This document shows positions 1 to 8,839 of a DNA stretch of 64,000 nucleotides, piece after piece. A model generated the notes under the pieces. It made no database searches, had not been told where the DNA came from, and was given only the letters and a program-made list of their open reading frames with translations. The DNA is from JAMHWF01 sp964371405 (GTDB lineage: Bacteria; Pseudomonadota; Gammaproteobacteria; Burkholderiales; Burkholderiaceae_C). Position numbers and translations under genes: made by a program. Numbering within the stretch: the stretch's first letter is position 1; each line of letters starts with the position of its first letter. The stretch covers positions 186,001-250,000 of the forward strand of contig CAYJLV010000001.1 of the NCBI GenBank assembly GCA_964371405.1, written 5' to 3'.

Positions 1-254
1 GCATTGTCTACTGGGTGCGGCGCGCCGACACGATGCCGTTGAAGCAGGAGTTCTTCAGCGAGCGCGGCGAGCGCGTGCGCGTGTTGTCGTTCACCGATGT
101 GCGCAAGGTCGGCGGGCGGGTCCTGCCGACGCGCTGGGACATGCGGCCCGACGCCAAGCCCGGCAACTCGACCACGGTGGTGCTGAAAGACGCCGTGTTC
201 GACCGGCCGGTGGATGACGAGATCTTCAGCCAGCGCAACCTGCAGAAGCGCTGA
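1..254 (+). CDS. Outer membrane lipoprotein-sorting-like protein, C-terminal fragment
   Basis: Open from the left edge (first full codon at base 3) to TGA at 252-254, leaving about 83 residues of C-terminus. The fragment reads as beta-strand repeats (VYWVRRADTMPLKQEFFSE, then VGGRVLPTRWDMRP and STTVVLKDAVFDRPVDDEIF). This resembles the end of LolA-like outer-membrane lipoprotein-sorting proteins that accompany RND or FtsX-type ABC systems; such proteins often end in a FSQRNLQ-type tail, as here. The neighbouring ABC ATPase, permease and barrel genes fit a role in envelope lipid or lipoprotein traffic. The family call is from memory of the pattern, and the missing N-terminus prevents a signal-peptide check. 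Confidence 0.6.
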   Translation, partial: IVYWVRRADTMPLKQEFFSERGERVRVLSFTDVRKVGGRVLPTRWDMRPDAKPGNSTTVVLKDAVFDRPVDDEIFSQRNLQKR

Positions 255-297
255 GCCCCAACCCCAGCGCGATATTCCGCGCAACCTGGACCCGACG

Positions 298-2727
298 ATG
301 AACCACCACCTTCCCTGGGTAGCCGAGCGCGTGCGGCTGTTCCGCGATTCCGATGCCGACTTTGCTCGCTGGGCGCGAGGCTACGGCCCCATTGTCCACA
401 ACGACCAGACTCAACTGCGCGTGCACGAGCTCGCGCAGGTGCTTGTTGCCGGCGGCAAGGCGGGCGACACGGCGAGCGTCTACCGCACGCTGTGGGCCGC
501 GGACCGCCTCGCGGCGGCCGGGATGTGGCTGACCGTGCACATGACCTACGCCGACAAAGTCCATCCCGACGGGCGCGAGATGGCGCCCGAGGACTTCAAG
601 GAAACGCCCGAAGGCCACACGGGCGGCTCGCTGAACATCGTGCCGGCCTACGTCGGCTATCTCGCCGCGAACGCGCTCAGCGGCCTGACGCGCGGCTGGC
701 TGATGGGGCAGGGGCATTGCGTGGCGGGCATCGACGCCTGCAACCTGCTGGTGGGCAACATGACGCCGCGCCATGCCGAACGCTACGACCGCAGCGAGAG
801 CGGGCTGACGCGCTTCGCCCGCGACTTCTACAGCTACGCGATCGACGCGGCGGGGCGGCCGGGCTCGCCGCTGGGCAGCCACGTCGGGCCGAACACCGCC
901 GGTGGCCTGTCCGAGGGCGGTTACCTCGGCTTCGCGGAGCTGCAGTACGTTCACATGCCGCTGCCGGGCGAGCGGCTGGTGGTGTTCCTCAGCGACGGCG
1001 CCTTCGAGGAGCAGCGCGGCAGCGACTGGGCACCACGCTGGTGGCGTGCCGAGGACTGCGGCTTCGTCGCCCCGTTCATGATCCTCAACGGGCGCCGCAT
1101 CGAGCAACGCAGCACGATGCAGCAGCAGGGCGGCCAGGAGTGGTTCCAGCAGCACCTGCGCCTGAACGGCTTCGACCCGATGGAGATCGACGGCACCGAC
1201 CCGGCCGCGTTCGCTTGGGCTGTGCACGCGATGGAGGAGCGGCTCGCGGCCTGCGCGGCGGCGGTCGCCAACGGGAGCATCCGATACCCGGTGCCGCTGC
1301 ACTACACCGTCGCCGAGGCACCGAAGGGCTTCGGCTTCCCCGGGGCGGGTTCGAATGCCGCCCACAACCTGCCGCTGGCCGGCAATCCACGCGTCGACGC
1401 GTTTGCGCGGCAGCAGTTCAACGAGGGGGCGCGTTTGCTGTTCGTGCCGGCTGGCGAACTCGACGAGGCGCTGGGCGTGCTCTGCCGTCATCGGGACCAG
1501 CAGCGCCCGCTCGAGCGCGACCACGCGCTGGCCCATCGCCGCGTCGATGCGCCCGTGATGCCGGCGGCGCAATGGCAAGCCGTCGGCGCGGGCCCGGTGT
1601 CGCCGATGGCTGCGCTGGACGCCGCCTTCGCCGCCATCGTGCAAGCGAACCCCCAGTTGCGGCCGCGCGTCGGCAACCCCGACGAACTGCGCAGCAACCG
1701 GATGGGGCAAACGCTGGACTTGCTGAAGCACCGCGTCTTCGTGCCCGAGCCCGGCTTGGCCGAGGCGGTGGACGGCGCGGTGATCACGGCGCTCAACGAG
1801 GAGGCGGTGGTCAGCGCGGCGCTGGGCAACAAGGGGGGCATCAACCTCGTTGTTTCCTACGAGGCCTTCGCCGTCAAGATGCTCGGCGCGTTGCGCCAGG
1901 AGATCCTGTTTGCCCGCCACCAAGCGGAGGCGGGCAGTCCGCCCGGGTGGCTGTCGGTCGTCACGGTCGCCACCTCACACACCTGGGAGAACGGCAAGAA
2001 CGAGCAGTCGCACCAGGACCCGACCCTCGCGGAAGCGCTGCTGGGCGAGATGTCCGACACCGCACGCGTGCTGTTCCCGGTCGATGCGAACAGCGCGGCA
2101 GCCGCGCTGCGTGCCGCCTACGGTACCCATGGGCAGTTCTGGACCCTCGTCGTGCCCAAGCGGCCGATGGCCAACCGGCTGACCGGCGAACAGGCGCAGC
2201 GCCTGGTCGAAGCAGGCGCCTGCGTGGTGAAGGCCTGTGAGGGGCCCGAGGTGCTGCTGATCGCCATCGGCGCGTACCAACTGCAGCAGGCGCTGCTGGC
2301 CGCTGACCGGCTCGATGCCGCCGGGCATCGCACGGCGGTCACCTGCGTCGCGGAGCCCGGCCGCTTCCGGCTGCCGCGCGACGAGCGCGAACGCGCCTTC
2401 GTCGTCGGCGATGTGGCGCTGGAGCCACTCTTCCCCGCTGAAGCGACGGCACGCGTCATCGTCTCGCACATGCGGCCCGAACCGACGCTCGGCGTGCTGC
2501 GCCGGATCGACACCGGGCCGCAGCGCACCCGCGCGCTGGGCTACATCGCGCGGGGCGGCACCCTCGATGTCGCCGGCATGCTGTTCGCGAACCGCTGCAC
2601 GTGGGCGCACGTCGCGGCCGAGGCCTCCTCCGCGCTCGGCATCGACGCGGCGCAAGTGCTCCGCGCCGACGAATGGGCCGCCGTGTGCGGGCTCGGCGAT
2701 CCGCACACCGTGATGACAGCTGCTTGA
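298..2727 (+). CDS. Phosphoketolase-family (XFP-like) thiamine-diphosphate enzyme, divergent
   Basis: 809 residues, the length of xylulose-5-P/fructose-6-P phosphoketolases, which cleave ketose phosphates with phosphate to acetyl-phosphate and an aldose phosphate. Family-like blocks occur in order: GHTGGSLN and LMGQGHCVAGIDA in the N-terminal third, LSEGGYLGFAE (family EGGELGY), VVFLSDGAFEEQ where GDGE is usual, then a SHTWENGKNEQSHQDPT block matching the C-terminal SHQDP motif. The changed GDGE motif marks a divergent subfamily; similar sequences have, as I recall, been deposited as xylulose-5-phosphate 3-epimerase, so activity is uncertain. ATG at 298 is chosen because upstream codons are not family-like. 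It lies between envelope transport genes, 5 bases before the ABC ATPase. Confidence 0.75.
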   Translation: MNHHLPWVAERVRLFRDSDADFARWARGYGPIVHNDQTQLRVHELAQVLVAGGKAGDTASVYRTLWAADRLAAAGMWLTVHMTYADKVHPDGREMAPEDFKETPEGHTGGSLNIVPAYVGYLAANALSGLTRGWLMGQGHCVAGIDACNLLVGNMTPRHAERYDRSESGLTRFARDFYSYAIDAAGRPGSPLGSHVGPNTAGGLSEGGYLGFAELQYVHMPLPGERLVVFLSDGAFEEQRGSDWAPRWWRAEDCGFVAPFMILNGRRIEQRSTMQQQGGQEWFQQHLRLNGFDPMEIDGTDPAAFAWAVHAMEERLAACAAAVANGSIRYPVPLHYTVAEAPKGFGFPGAGSNAAHNLPLAGNPRVDAFARQQFNEGARLLFVPAGELDEALGVLCRHRDQQRPLERDHALAHRRVDAPVMPAAQWQAVGAGPVSPMAALDAAFAAIVQANPQLRPRVGNPDELRSNRMGQTLDLLKHRVFVPEPGLAEAVDGAVITALNEEAVVSAALGNKGGINLVVSYEAFAVKMLGALRQEILFARHQAEAGSPPGWLSVVTVATSHTWENGKNEQSHQDPTLAEALLGEMSDTARVLFPVDANSAAAALRAAYGTHGQFWTLVVPKRPMANRLTGEQAQRLVEAGACVVKACEGPEVLLIAIGAYQLQQALLAADRLDAAGHRTAVTCVAEPGRFRLPRDERERAFVVGDVALEPLFPAEATARVIVSHMRPEPTLGVLRRIDTGPQRTRALGYIARGGTLDVAGMLFANRCTWAHVAAEASSALGIDAAQVLRADEWAAVCGLGDPHTVMTAA

Positions 2728-2732
2728 ATCCC

Positions 2733-3437
2733 ATGCCGACGCCCTCCGCAATCGTCCGCGCCGACAAGGCGACGAAGGTCTACCAGCGCGACAGCATCCC
2801 GGTACCGGCGCTGCACGAGACGAGCCTCGAGATCCTGGCGGGCGACTTTGTCGCCCTGGTCGGGCCCTCCGGCTCCGGCAAGACGACGCTGCTGAACCTC
2901 ATCGGCGGGCTCGACCGCCCGACGAGCGGTCGCATCTGGGTCGGTGATCAAGAGATCACGTCCCTGGGCCGCAAGGCGCTCGCCGAGGTTCGCCTGCGCC
3001 ACATCGGCTTCGTGTTCCAGGAATACAACCTGGTGCCGGTGCTCTCCGCGTTGGAGAACGTCGAGTACGTGATGCTGCTGCAAGGCGTCGACGAGGAACG
3101 GCGCCGCCACGAGGCGATGCGCCTGCTGCACGAACTCGGCCTGGAAGGTCTCGAGAACCGCCGGCCCAATGAACTGTCGGGAGGCCAGCAGCAGCGTGTG
3201 GCGGTGGCGCGCGCCATCGCGGCGCGGCCGATGATCGTGCTGCCCGACGAGCCGACCGCCAACCTCGACTCGCAGTCGGGCTCGGCGCTGATGGACATGA
3301 TGCGCCGCCTGAACGAGGAGCAGGGCACCACGTTCGTCTTCTCCACGCACGACCCGATGGTGGTCGAGCGCGCGCGCCGCGTGATCCGCCTGCGCGACGG
3401 CCGCATCGAGGCCGACGAGCGAAAGGCCGCGTCATGA
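2733..3437 (+). CDS. ABC transporter ATP-binding protein (LolD/MacB type)
   Basis: 234 residues, the usual size for LolD/MacB-class ATPases that power FtsX-type permeases. Walker A is GPSGSGKTT (about residue 43), the Q-loop region is FVFQEYNLVPVLSALENVEY, the signature is LSGGQQQRVAVARA, Walker B reads MIVLPDEPTANLDS, and the H-loop is FSTHDP. The Asp-Glu pair is intact but preceded by LP rather than the usual LA. ATG at 2733 lies 5 bases after the previous stop. The 3' end overlaps the permease start as ATGA, so the two are translationally coupled and should form one complex. Confidence 0.92.
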   Translation: MPTPSAIVRADKATKVYQRDSIPVPALHETSLEILAGDFVALVGPSGSGKTTLLNLIGGLDRPTSGRIWVGDQEITSLGRKALAEVRLRHIGFVFQEYNLVPVLSALENVEYVMLLQGVDEERRRHEAMRLLHELGLEGLENRRPNELSGGQQQRVAVARAIAARPMIVLPDEPTANLDSQSGSALMDMMRRLNEEQGTTFVFSTHDPMVVERARRVIRLRDGRIEADERKAAS

Positions 3438-5944
3438 TATGGAAGCTGGCGCTGCGCAACGTCTTGCGCAATCGCCGCCGCTCCGGCATCACGGTGCTGT
3501 CGATCGCGGTCGGACTCGCCGCGTTGACCTTTCTCTGGGGCTTCATCGACGGCCAGAACCGCCAGATGGTGAACAACACCACGCGCTACTTCGCCACCGA
3601 TGCGCAGGTTCACCTGAAAGGCTACCACGACGACCCGAGCCTTGACCGCGCCATCGAGGCCGGCGACCGTGTGCTCGCGGCGGTACGCACCGACCCCGCC
3701 GTCGCCGCGGCGACGGTTCGGCTGGAGACGACCGTGCTTGCGAGCCGCGCGGATCGCTCGCGCGGCATCATGGCCTTCGGCGTCGATCCGGCGGGTGAGT
3801 CCGCGGTCAGCGATCTGTCCAAGGCCATCGTCGATGGCCGCGCCTTCGATGGCCCGGGCGACAGCGGCATCCTGATCGGCGCAGACCTCGCCGAGGCCCT
3901 GGCCCTGCGCGCCGGCAATGACCTGGTCTTGGTGGGGCAGGCCTACGACGGCTCGGTGGCGAGCGCCCGGGTGCCGGTGCGGGGCGTGTTCCGCACGAAG
4001 ATCGACGATCTGGACGGCTATGTCGCCGTGATGCCGATGGCGGTGATGCGCGATTTCCTCGCCGCGCCGAGCGCCGTGACGGCCGTCGCGGTGCGCCTGC
4101 GCGACCGGGGCGCGCTGGCTGCGGCCACCGAGAGCCTGTCCATCCGCGCCGGCTCCGACCACGAGGTGGTGGGCTGGCCGGTGCTGCTGCCGATGGTGGC
4201 GGTCAGCACACGGTTCCACGAAGTGATGGGCATCGTCGTGCTGACGATCTTCTTCGTGATGGTGGCCGCCGGCGTGGCCAACCCGGTGTTGATGGCAGTG
4301 CTCGAGCGCACGCGCGAGTTCGGCATCATGCTCGCGCTGGGCACCAGCCAGTCGCTGCTGTTCCGGCTCGTGGTCGCGGAGGCGGCGCTGCTCGGCGCGG
4401 CAGGGCTGCTGCTCGGCAACGCGGTCGGGCTGGGTGCCACGGCGGCGTTCGGGCGGATCGGCATCAATCTGGGCGCGTTCGCGGCCGGTCTGCGAACCAT
4501 GCCCGGGCTGGAGGACGTGATCTATCCGGCGGTGCGCGCCGAACGCAGCCTGTTCATCTCGGCGATGGTGTTCGTGATCGCGCTCCTGATGGCTCTCTAC
4601 CCGGCGTTCCGCGCCGCGACGCTGGAGCCGGTCGCCGCGATCCGCGGCATCGGCGAGGGCGGCAAGGCACGCGCTCGGGGACGGGGCGAACCCGCACCGG
4701 CCAGGCGCAGCCGCTGGCCCGTCTTCGTCTTGATCGCCACGCGAAACCTGCTGCGCAATCGCAAGCGCAGCGCCATCACCGCCTTCGCCGCCGCCTTCGC
4801 GATCGTGGCCTACGTCTTCCTGTACGGGTTCTTCGACGGCTTCGCCGAGCAGATCGTCGGCAACTCGACCGGCTACCTCACCGGGCACCTGCAGATCGAG
4901 CGCCAGGGCCTGCGTCGGGACCTGGCGCCCGAGCTGGCCTTCGAGGACGCCGGCGGCGTCCTGAAGGCGGCACAGGCCCTGCCCGGCGTCGCTGCAGCGG
5001 CGCCACGCGTGCAGGCGCAGGCGCTGGCCAGCAGCGCGACGAAGTCGGTGGGGGTGATGCTCTACGGCGTCGACCCCGATCTCGAGCCGGGCATCACCAT
5101 CCTGCACCGAACCTTCGTCGAGGGCACGCCACTCGCGCGCGGTGCCGAGCGCGACATCGTCATCGGGAGGCGGCTGGCCGAGAAGATCGGCGCAAGGCTC
5201 GGCGAGAAGATCGTCGTCATGGCACCGGGGCTGGCCGGTGAACTCGGAACTGCCGCGTTCCGCGTCCGCGGCATCTTCGCCACCGAGAGCAGTTCGTTCG
5301 ACGGTGCCATGGTCTTCGTCACCTTGCCGGCAGTGCAACGCATGCTCGGCCTCGGCGACCGGGTCTCATCGGTCAACCTGCGGCTCGTGGACCGGTCCCA
5401 GGTGGACGCCGTGGCCCGCCAACTGGCACCGGTGGTGGTGAGCCGTGGCCTCGTCGCCTCGACCTGGCCGGAGTTGCTGACCCGCGTGGCGGACATGGTG
5501 GGCCTGGTTCGTGCCATCCGCACCGTCATCGTTGCGGTCTTCTTCCTCGTGGTGGCGCTGGCGGTGATGAACACCGTCTTCATGGCCGTGGCCGAGCGGA
5601 CTCGCGAGTTCGGCGTGATGATGGCGCTCGGCACGCCACCGGACGCGATCGTTCGCATGGTCGTCTACGAAACGGTGGCGCTGATGCTGCTGGCCTCGGT
5701 CGTGGGCTACACGGTGGGTGCGGCCATCGTCTCGACGTTCGGCAGCGTGGGCCTGGACCTGTCGCGCTTCTACAAGGACTACAGCGCGATTCCCGGGCTG
5801 ACCGGCATCGTCTACCCGCGGCTCGAATGGGCGAGCCTGATCGGGCCCGGTATCGGCCTGTTCGTGGCCAGCGTCGCGGTGTCGCTCTACCCGGCGTCAC
5901 GGGCCGCGCGGCTCGACCCGACGGCCGCGATCCGCCACACGTGA
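3434..5944 (+). CDS. Double FtsX-domain ABC permease
   Basis: 836 residues, about twice a single MacB/LolC-type permease. Two similar halves each start with a cytoplasmic NxLRNRxRS motif (ALRNVLRNRRRSGIT at residue 6 and ATRNLLRNRKRSAIT near 435). Each half continues with one membrane helix, a roughly 230-residue periplasmic MacB-type domain and three C-terminal helices. Each half carries AVxERTREFGxMxALGT before its second helix and ends in a YPAxRAAxLxPxAAIR motif. A single polypeptide thus supplies both permease halves for the upstream ATPase. The family extracts or exports lipids, lipoproteins or drugs; the substrate is not visible. Its stop overlaps the barrel-protein start by one base. 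Confidence 0.9.
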   Translation: MIWKLALRNVLRNRRRSGITVLSIAVGLAALTFLWGFIDGQNRQMVNNTTRYFATDAQVHLKGYHDDPSLDRAIEAGDRVLAAVRTDPAVAAATVRLETTVLASRADRSRGIMAFGVDPAGESAVSDLSKAIVDGRAFDGPGDSGILIGADLAEALALRAGNDLVLVGQAYDGSVASARVPVRGVFRTKIDDLDGYVAVMPMAVMRDFLAAPSAVTAVAVRLRDRGALAAATESLSIRAGSDHEVVGWPVLLPMVAVSTRFHEVMGIVVLTIFFVMVAAGVANPVLMAVLERTREFGIMLALGTSQSLLFRLVVAEAALLGAAGLLLGNAVGLGATAAFGRIGINLGAFAAGLRTMPGLEDVIYPAVRAERSLFISAMVFVIALLMALYPAFRAATLEPVAAIRGIGEGGKARARGRGEPAPARRSRWPVFVLIATRNLLRNRKRSAITAFAAAFAIVAYVFLYGFFDGFAEQIVGNSTGYLTGHLQIERQGLRRDLAPELAFEDAGGVLKAAQALPGVAAAAPRVQAQALASSATKSVGVMLYGVDPDLEPGITILHRTFVEGTPLARGAERDIVIGRRLAEKIGARLGEKIVVMAPGLAGELGTAAFRVRGIFATESSSFDGAMVFVTLPAVQRMLGLGDRVSSVNLRLVDRSQVDAVARQLAPVVVSRGLVASTWPELLTRVADMVGLVRAIRTVIVAVFFLVVALAVMNTVFMAVAERTREFGVMMALGTPPDAIVRMVVYETVALMLLASVVGYTVGAAIVSTFGSVGLDLSRFYKDYSAIPGLTGIVYPRLEWASLIGPGIGLFVASVAVSLYPASRAARLDPTAAIRHT

Positions 5945-7107
5945 TGCGCCGCGTGATGCTGCCCGCGCAGTTCGTCGGCACGATCATGCTGATGGCGGCG
6001 CTGTCCGTCGGCGTGCCTGCGCAGGCCGAAGGGCTGGGGCTGACGGGCAGCGTGAAGAGCCTGTTCGTGCGTTCACGCACCGTGAATGGCGAAGCGTACG
6101 GGCTGAGCCTGAACCGGCTGCGCGTCGAGGCGAAAGGCGATCTCGCGCCGGGTGTCGCGCTCGACCTGCAGTACGACAACGAACTGCTGCTGGGCACTTA
6201 CCTGGACACCGCGGAGTTTCGTGCGCTCAAGGATCTCGCGTCGCCGCAGTACTGGCGGGCCGACGCCAACTACGTCGAGCGTGGCGATGTCTATGGTCGT
6301 CATCGCCTGTACAGGGCGGCCGTGACCCTGACCCGCGGCAACGTCGATCTGAAGCTCGGCCGGCAGCGCATCGCGTGGGGGACAGGCCGCTTCTGGAGCC
6401 CGCTGGACATCCTGAACCCGGTCAACCCGCTTGTGCTCGAGCGCGAGGAGCGCGTCGGCGTCGATGCCGCGTTGCTCGAGGCCAAGCTCGGGCCGCTGTC
6501 GCGTGCGTCGCTGGTCTACGCCCCTGCACCGGACCACGGCCCGGCCAGCCGCGCGCTGCAGTGGCACGGCAATGCGGCCGGCGTCGACGGGTCGCTGGTC
6601 GCCGGACGGCTGCGGGGCCTCGACATCGTTGGCATGGACGTCGCCAGCCAGATCGGTGACCTTGGCGTCCGCGCCGAGGCGGCTCGGTTGAATCCGGATG
6701 GCGGCGCCGGCTTCAACCGGTGGATGGCCGGTGCGGACTATGCCTTCGCGACCGGGCTCACGCTGAGCGCCGAGCTGTACTACAACGGCGCCGGTTCGCG
6801 GGCTCCTGCAGGCTACGACTTCGCGGGGTTACGCTCGGGACGGTTGACGAGCCTCGCGACGCGCTACGCGGGGCTGTTCGCGTCCTACGAGATCACACCG
6901 CTGCTGAAGTGGATGACCTACGCGGTGCTCAATGCCGACGACCGCAGCCGCGCGGTCGACAGCCGCCTCGTGTGGTCCATCGGGCCGGCCGCGGATCTGA
7001 TCTTCGGCGTGCAGTATTCCGCCGGCGCCGCGGGCAGCGAGTTCGCTGCCTCGCCCAACGCGGTTCAGGTGCAGCTGCAGTGGTTCTTCAACCCGCCACT
7101 CCGATGA
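5944..7107 (+). CDS. Outer-membrane beta-barrel protein (DUF1302-like)
   Basis: 387 residues. An N-terminal signal peptide (LMAALSVGVPAQA, cleavage near residue 29) is followed by repeated amphipathic strands with aromatic ends. Typical barrel segments include LKLGRQRIAWGTGRFWSPLDILNP, a pattern seen in DUF1302/alginate-porin-like outer-membrane proteins. The sequence finishes in alternating strands ending in an aromatic QWFFNPPLR. ATG at 5944 overlaps the permease stop (TGATG), so it is co-translated with the ABC system. I infer it is the outer-membrane partner of that transporter; the cargo is unknown. Confidence 0.7.
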   Translation: MRRVMLPAQFVGTIMLMAALSVGVPAQAEGLGLTGSVKSLFVRSRTVNGEAYGLSLNRLRVEAKGDLAPGVALDLQYDNELLLGTYLDTAEFRALKDLASPQYWRADANYVERGDVYGRHRLYRAAVTLTRGNVDLKLGRQRIAWGTGRFWSPLDILNPVNPLVLEREERVGVDAALLEAKLGPLSRASLVYAPAPDHGPASRALQWHGNAAGVDGSLVAGRLRGLDIVGMDVASQIGDLGVRAEAARLNPDGGAGFNRWMAGADYAFATGLTLSAELYYNGAGSRAPAGYDFAGLRSGRLTSLATRYAGLFASYEITPLLKWMTYAVLNADDRSRAVDSRLVWSIGPAADLIFGVQYSAGAAGSEFAASPNAVQVQLQWFFNPPLR

Positions 7108-7366
7108 ACGCTGGCGTCGACATCGGCCTCTCACTCTCGACCTCGACGGCATGATGGTCGGTATGAGCTCGCGCGCAACCTTATGGACTCGCGCCCGGTC
7201 GAGGGCAATCCGGGTGGGTTGATCCAGTTTGCTTATACAGTGTGGGACGTCGTGCTTGCATGACGGGCAAGCCCCGCATCGGGCTTCCTGAGCGACAGAA
7301 AGTCAACCCACATGGTCTGGCGTTGGTCCATTTGATGCGAGTTGCGTCTCGACGTTGAGATCAGGA
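7108..7366 (+). other. Intergenic region with a probable promoter for the SRPBCC gene
   Basis: 259 bases after the barrel gene. The AT-richer stretch around 7217-7245 (including TTGCTTATACAG) could carry a promoter for the next gene. I find no strong hairpin with a T tract and no complete FNR, CopR or MerR box. Nothing here reads as a gene. Confidence 0.3.
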
Positions 7367-7960
7367 ATGATGAACGATTCTGCCGCCTCACTCGCGTGCC
7401 TGAGGCTCTTGAGCGGTGCCATCTTCGTCGGGCATCTTGGGCTTGTGCTGTACCCAGCCACCGCTCGATCTGAACCGGTGGTTTCCGTGACGAGATCGGG
7501 TCAAGCGTACCAAGTCAACGTGCGCATGGATGTTGCCGCTTCCCGCACCCTGGTGTGGCGGGTTCTCACAGACTACGAAAACTTGCAGCGTTTCGTTCCA
7601 GGTATGCAGTCAAGTCGCATTGTGAGCGGTCGCGGGGAGCCCATGCTGTTGGAGCAGAAGGGTGAATCGGGAGTGTTGTTCTTCAAGCTGACCACGACTA
7701 CCGTCTCACGCATCTCCGAGACCCCGGAGAGCGAGATCCGTTTCGATCTGGTGAGCGGGAACCTCAAGCGCATGCAAGGTAGCTGGACATTGACTCCCCA
7801 CGACCATGCCATCGGTGTCGGTTACCGTGCGGAATTGGTGCCCGAGTTCGCCGTGCCTCCGTTGATCGGACCTGCAGTGATGGCACAGAACGTCAAGGCG
7901 ATGGCCGAAGGGGTGGCGCGGGAGATCGCGCGCCGCAAGTCGGCGAACACGAAGGAGTAG
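7367..7960 (+). CDS. Secreted SRPBCC (START/polyketide-cyclase-like) protein
   Basis: 197 residues. An N-terminal hydrophobic stretch (LLSGAIFVGHLGLVLYPATARS) looks like a signal peptide. The body fits the SRPBCC lipid-binding fold: VNVRMDVAASRTLVWRVLTDYENLQRFVPGMQSS is the classic opening strand and helix, and the protein ends with a long helix (AQNVKAMAEGVAREIARR). Family members bind hydrophobic ligands; the ligand here is unknown. Two ATG codons at 7367 and 7370 are both possible starts. It sits 4 bases before the next small membrane gene and has less extreme GC than its neighbours. Confidence 0.7.
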   Translation: MMNDSAASLACLRLLSGAIFVGHLGLVLYPATARSEPVVSVTRSGQAYQVNVRMDVAASRTLVWRVLTDYENLQRFVPGMQSSRIVSGRGEPMLLEQKGESGVLFFKLTTTTVSRISETPESEIRFDLVSGNLKRMQGSWTLTPHDHAIGVGYRAELVPEFAVPPLIGPAVMAQNVKAMAEGVAREIARRKSANTKE

Positions 7961-7964
7961 TGCG

Positions 7965-8162
7965 ATGTACGGAGCCGAGCATGGTTTCCTGCTGCACACA
8001 GCATTGATGCTCGGTGGTTGGTTGGTCTTTCTCGTGATATGCGCCGCGCCGTTCGCCCTCGTGTTTCTGGCCTATTGGTTGGGAGTGCGGCGTGGCAGAC
8101 GTCTTGAACGCGATCAGCTAAAGATCGACGACGCTCCGGCCCCGGGGCAGGCACAGACCTAA
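7965..8162 (+). CDS. Small single-pass or hairpin membrane protein
   Basis: 65 residues with a long hydrophobic core (ALMLGGWLVFLVICAAPFALVFLAYWLG) followed by a basic stop-transfer segment (VRRGRRLERDQ) and a short acidic, proline-rich tail. It starts 4 bases after the SRPBCC gene and should share its transcript. No function recognised. Confidence 0.5.
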   Translation: MYGAEHGFLLHTALMLGGWLVFLVICAAPFALVFLAYWLGVRRGRRLERDQLKIDDAPAPGQAQT

Positions 8163-8169
8163 GTCGCGG

Positions 8170-8220
8170 TTTCGGGCGGTTTCGGGCGGCTTCGGCGTGT
8201 TGGCCGCGCGTACGTACGCG
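8170..8220. repeat. 10-base tandem repeat and 14-base palindrome between convergent genes
   Basis: TTTCGGGCGG occurs twice in tandem at 8170-8189 and decays at 8190-8197. It is followed by the perfect palindrome CGCGTACGTACGCG at 8207-8220. The site lies between genes converging at 8162 and 8258. There is no T tract, so an intrinsic-terminator call would be weak. Confidence 0.45.
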
Positions 8221-8257
8221 ACGCCGACAAGCAGCGCCTACGTCCGAGCACCGAACG

Positions 8258-8809
8258 TTACGGTGTGTCAGCGAGCCCGTCTTTGCGTGCGGAACGCCAC
8301 AGCCACAGACCCGCGATGCCGAGCGCCGCGTAGTTCAGCGCCATGAACCACGGCGTCGGCCAGGCGATGCCATCGAATCCGCGATCGGTGATTGGATAGA
8401 GCACCGGCGACGGGTAGTACTCGCTCGAATGCGTGAAGATGTCGATCACGATGTGCGACCACCAGCCTGCCAGCGGCACCAGCAGCCATCGCCATCGAAG
8501 CCAAGCGAGCATCGTGACGACGGAGGCGACAACAGCGCTGTGCATCACACAATGCAAAGTGTGCGACCAGGCCTGTACTGCGGCCGGCAGCCAGGGCTCA
8601 GCGCCCGGTGTCGCGAGTGCATAGCCCTGGAGTGCCGCCCATGTGCCGCCGCCCAGCAGTCCCCAAAGGGCGATGGGAATCAGTTGTCCGATGTCGGGCA
8701 GTGCCGCAAGCGCCACTGCGGTGCGCGCCTGGCTGGTGCTGACAGGCCAACGGCGCGCCACCGCCGCGACGCCAAGGCCGGCCCACAAGGAGTGTGCAAC
8801 GATGTCCAT
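8258..8809 (-). CDS. Membrane-bound metal-dependent hydrolase-like protein (YdjM/DUF457 type)
   Basis: 183 residues. The opening MDIVAHSLWAGLGVAAVARRW and the following AALPDIGQLIPI are typical of the YdjM/YbcI inner-membrane family, where His and Asp residues sit at membrane edges (MDxxxHxL, then LPDxxxL). Later comes WWSHIVIDIFTHSSEYYPSPVLYP, the family's H-x3-D-x3-H cluster. Three to four hydrophobic helices are visible. The true biochemical activity of the family is poorly known. It is the last gene of a minus-strand run, 30 bases after the SHOCT gene. Confidence 0.7.
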   Translation of the reverse strand: MDIVAHSLWAGLGVAAVARRWPVSTSQARTAVALAALPDIGQLIPIALWGLLGGGTWAALQGYALATPGAEPWLPAAVQAWSHTLHCVMHSAVVASVVTMLAWLRWRWLLVPLAGWWSHIVIDIFTHSSEYYPSPVLYPITDRGFDGIAWPTPWFMALNYAALGIAGLWLWRSARKDGLADTP

Positions 8810-8839
8810 CGCGTGCGACAGCTCACATCATGGAGCGGC

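Noticed and set aside
2948..5338. A 796-codon antisense frame across the ABC ATPase and permease
   Set aside because: Low-complexity His/Arg/Asp composition, no motif, and the plus-strand genes are well supported.
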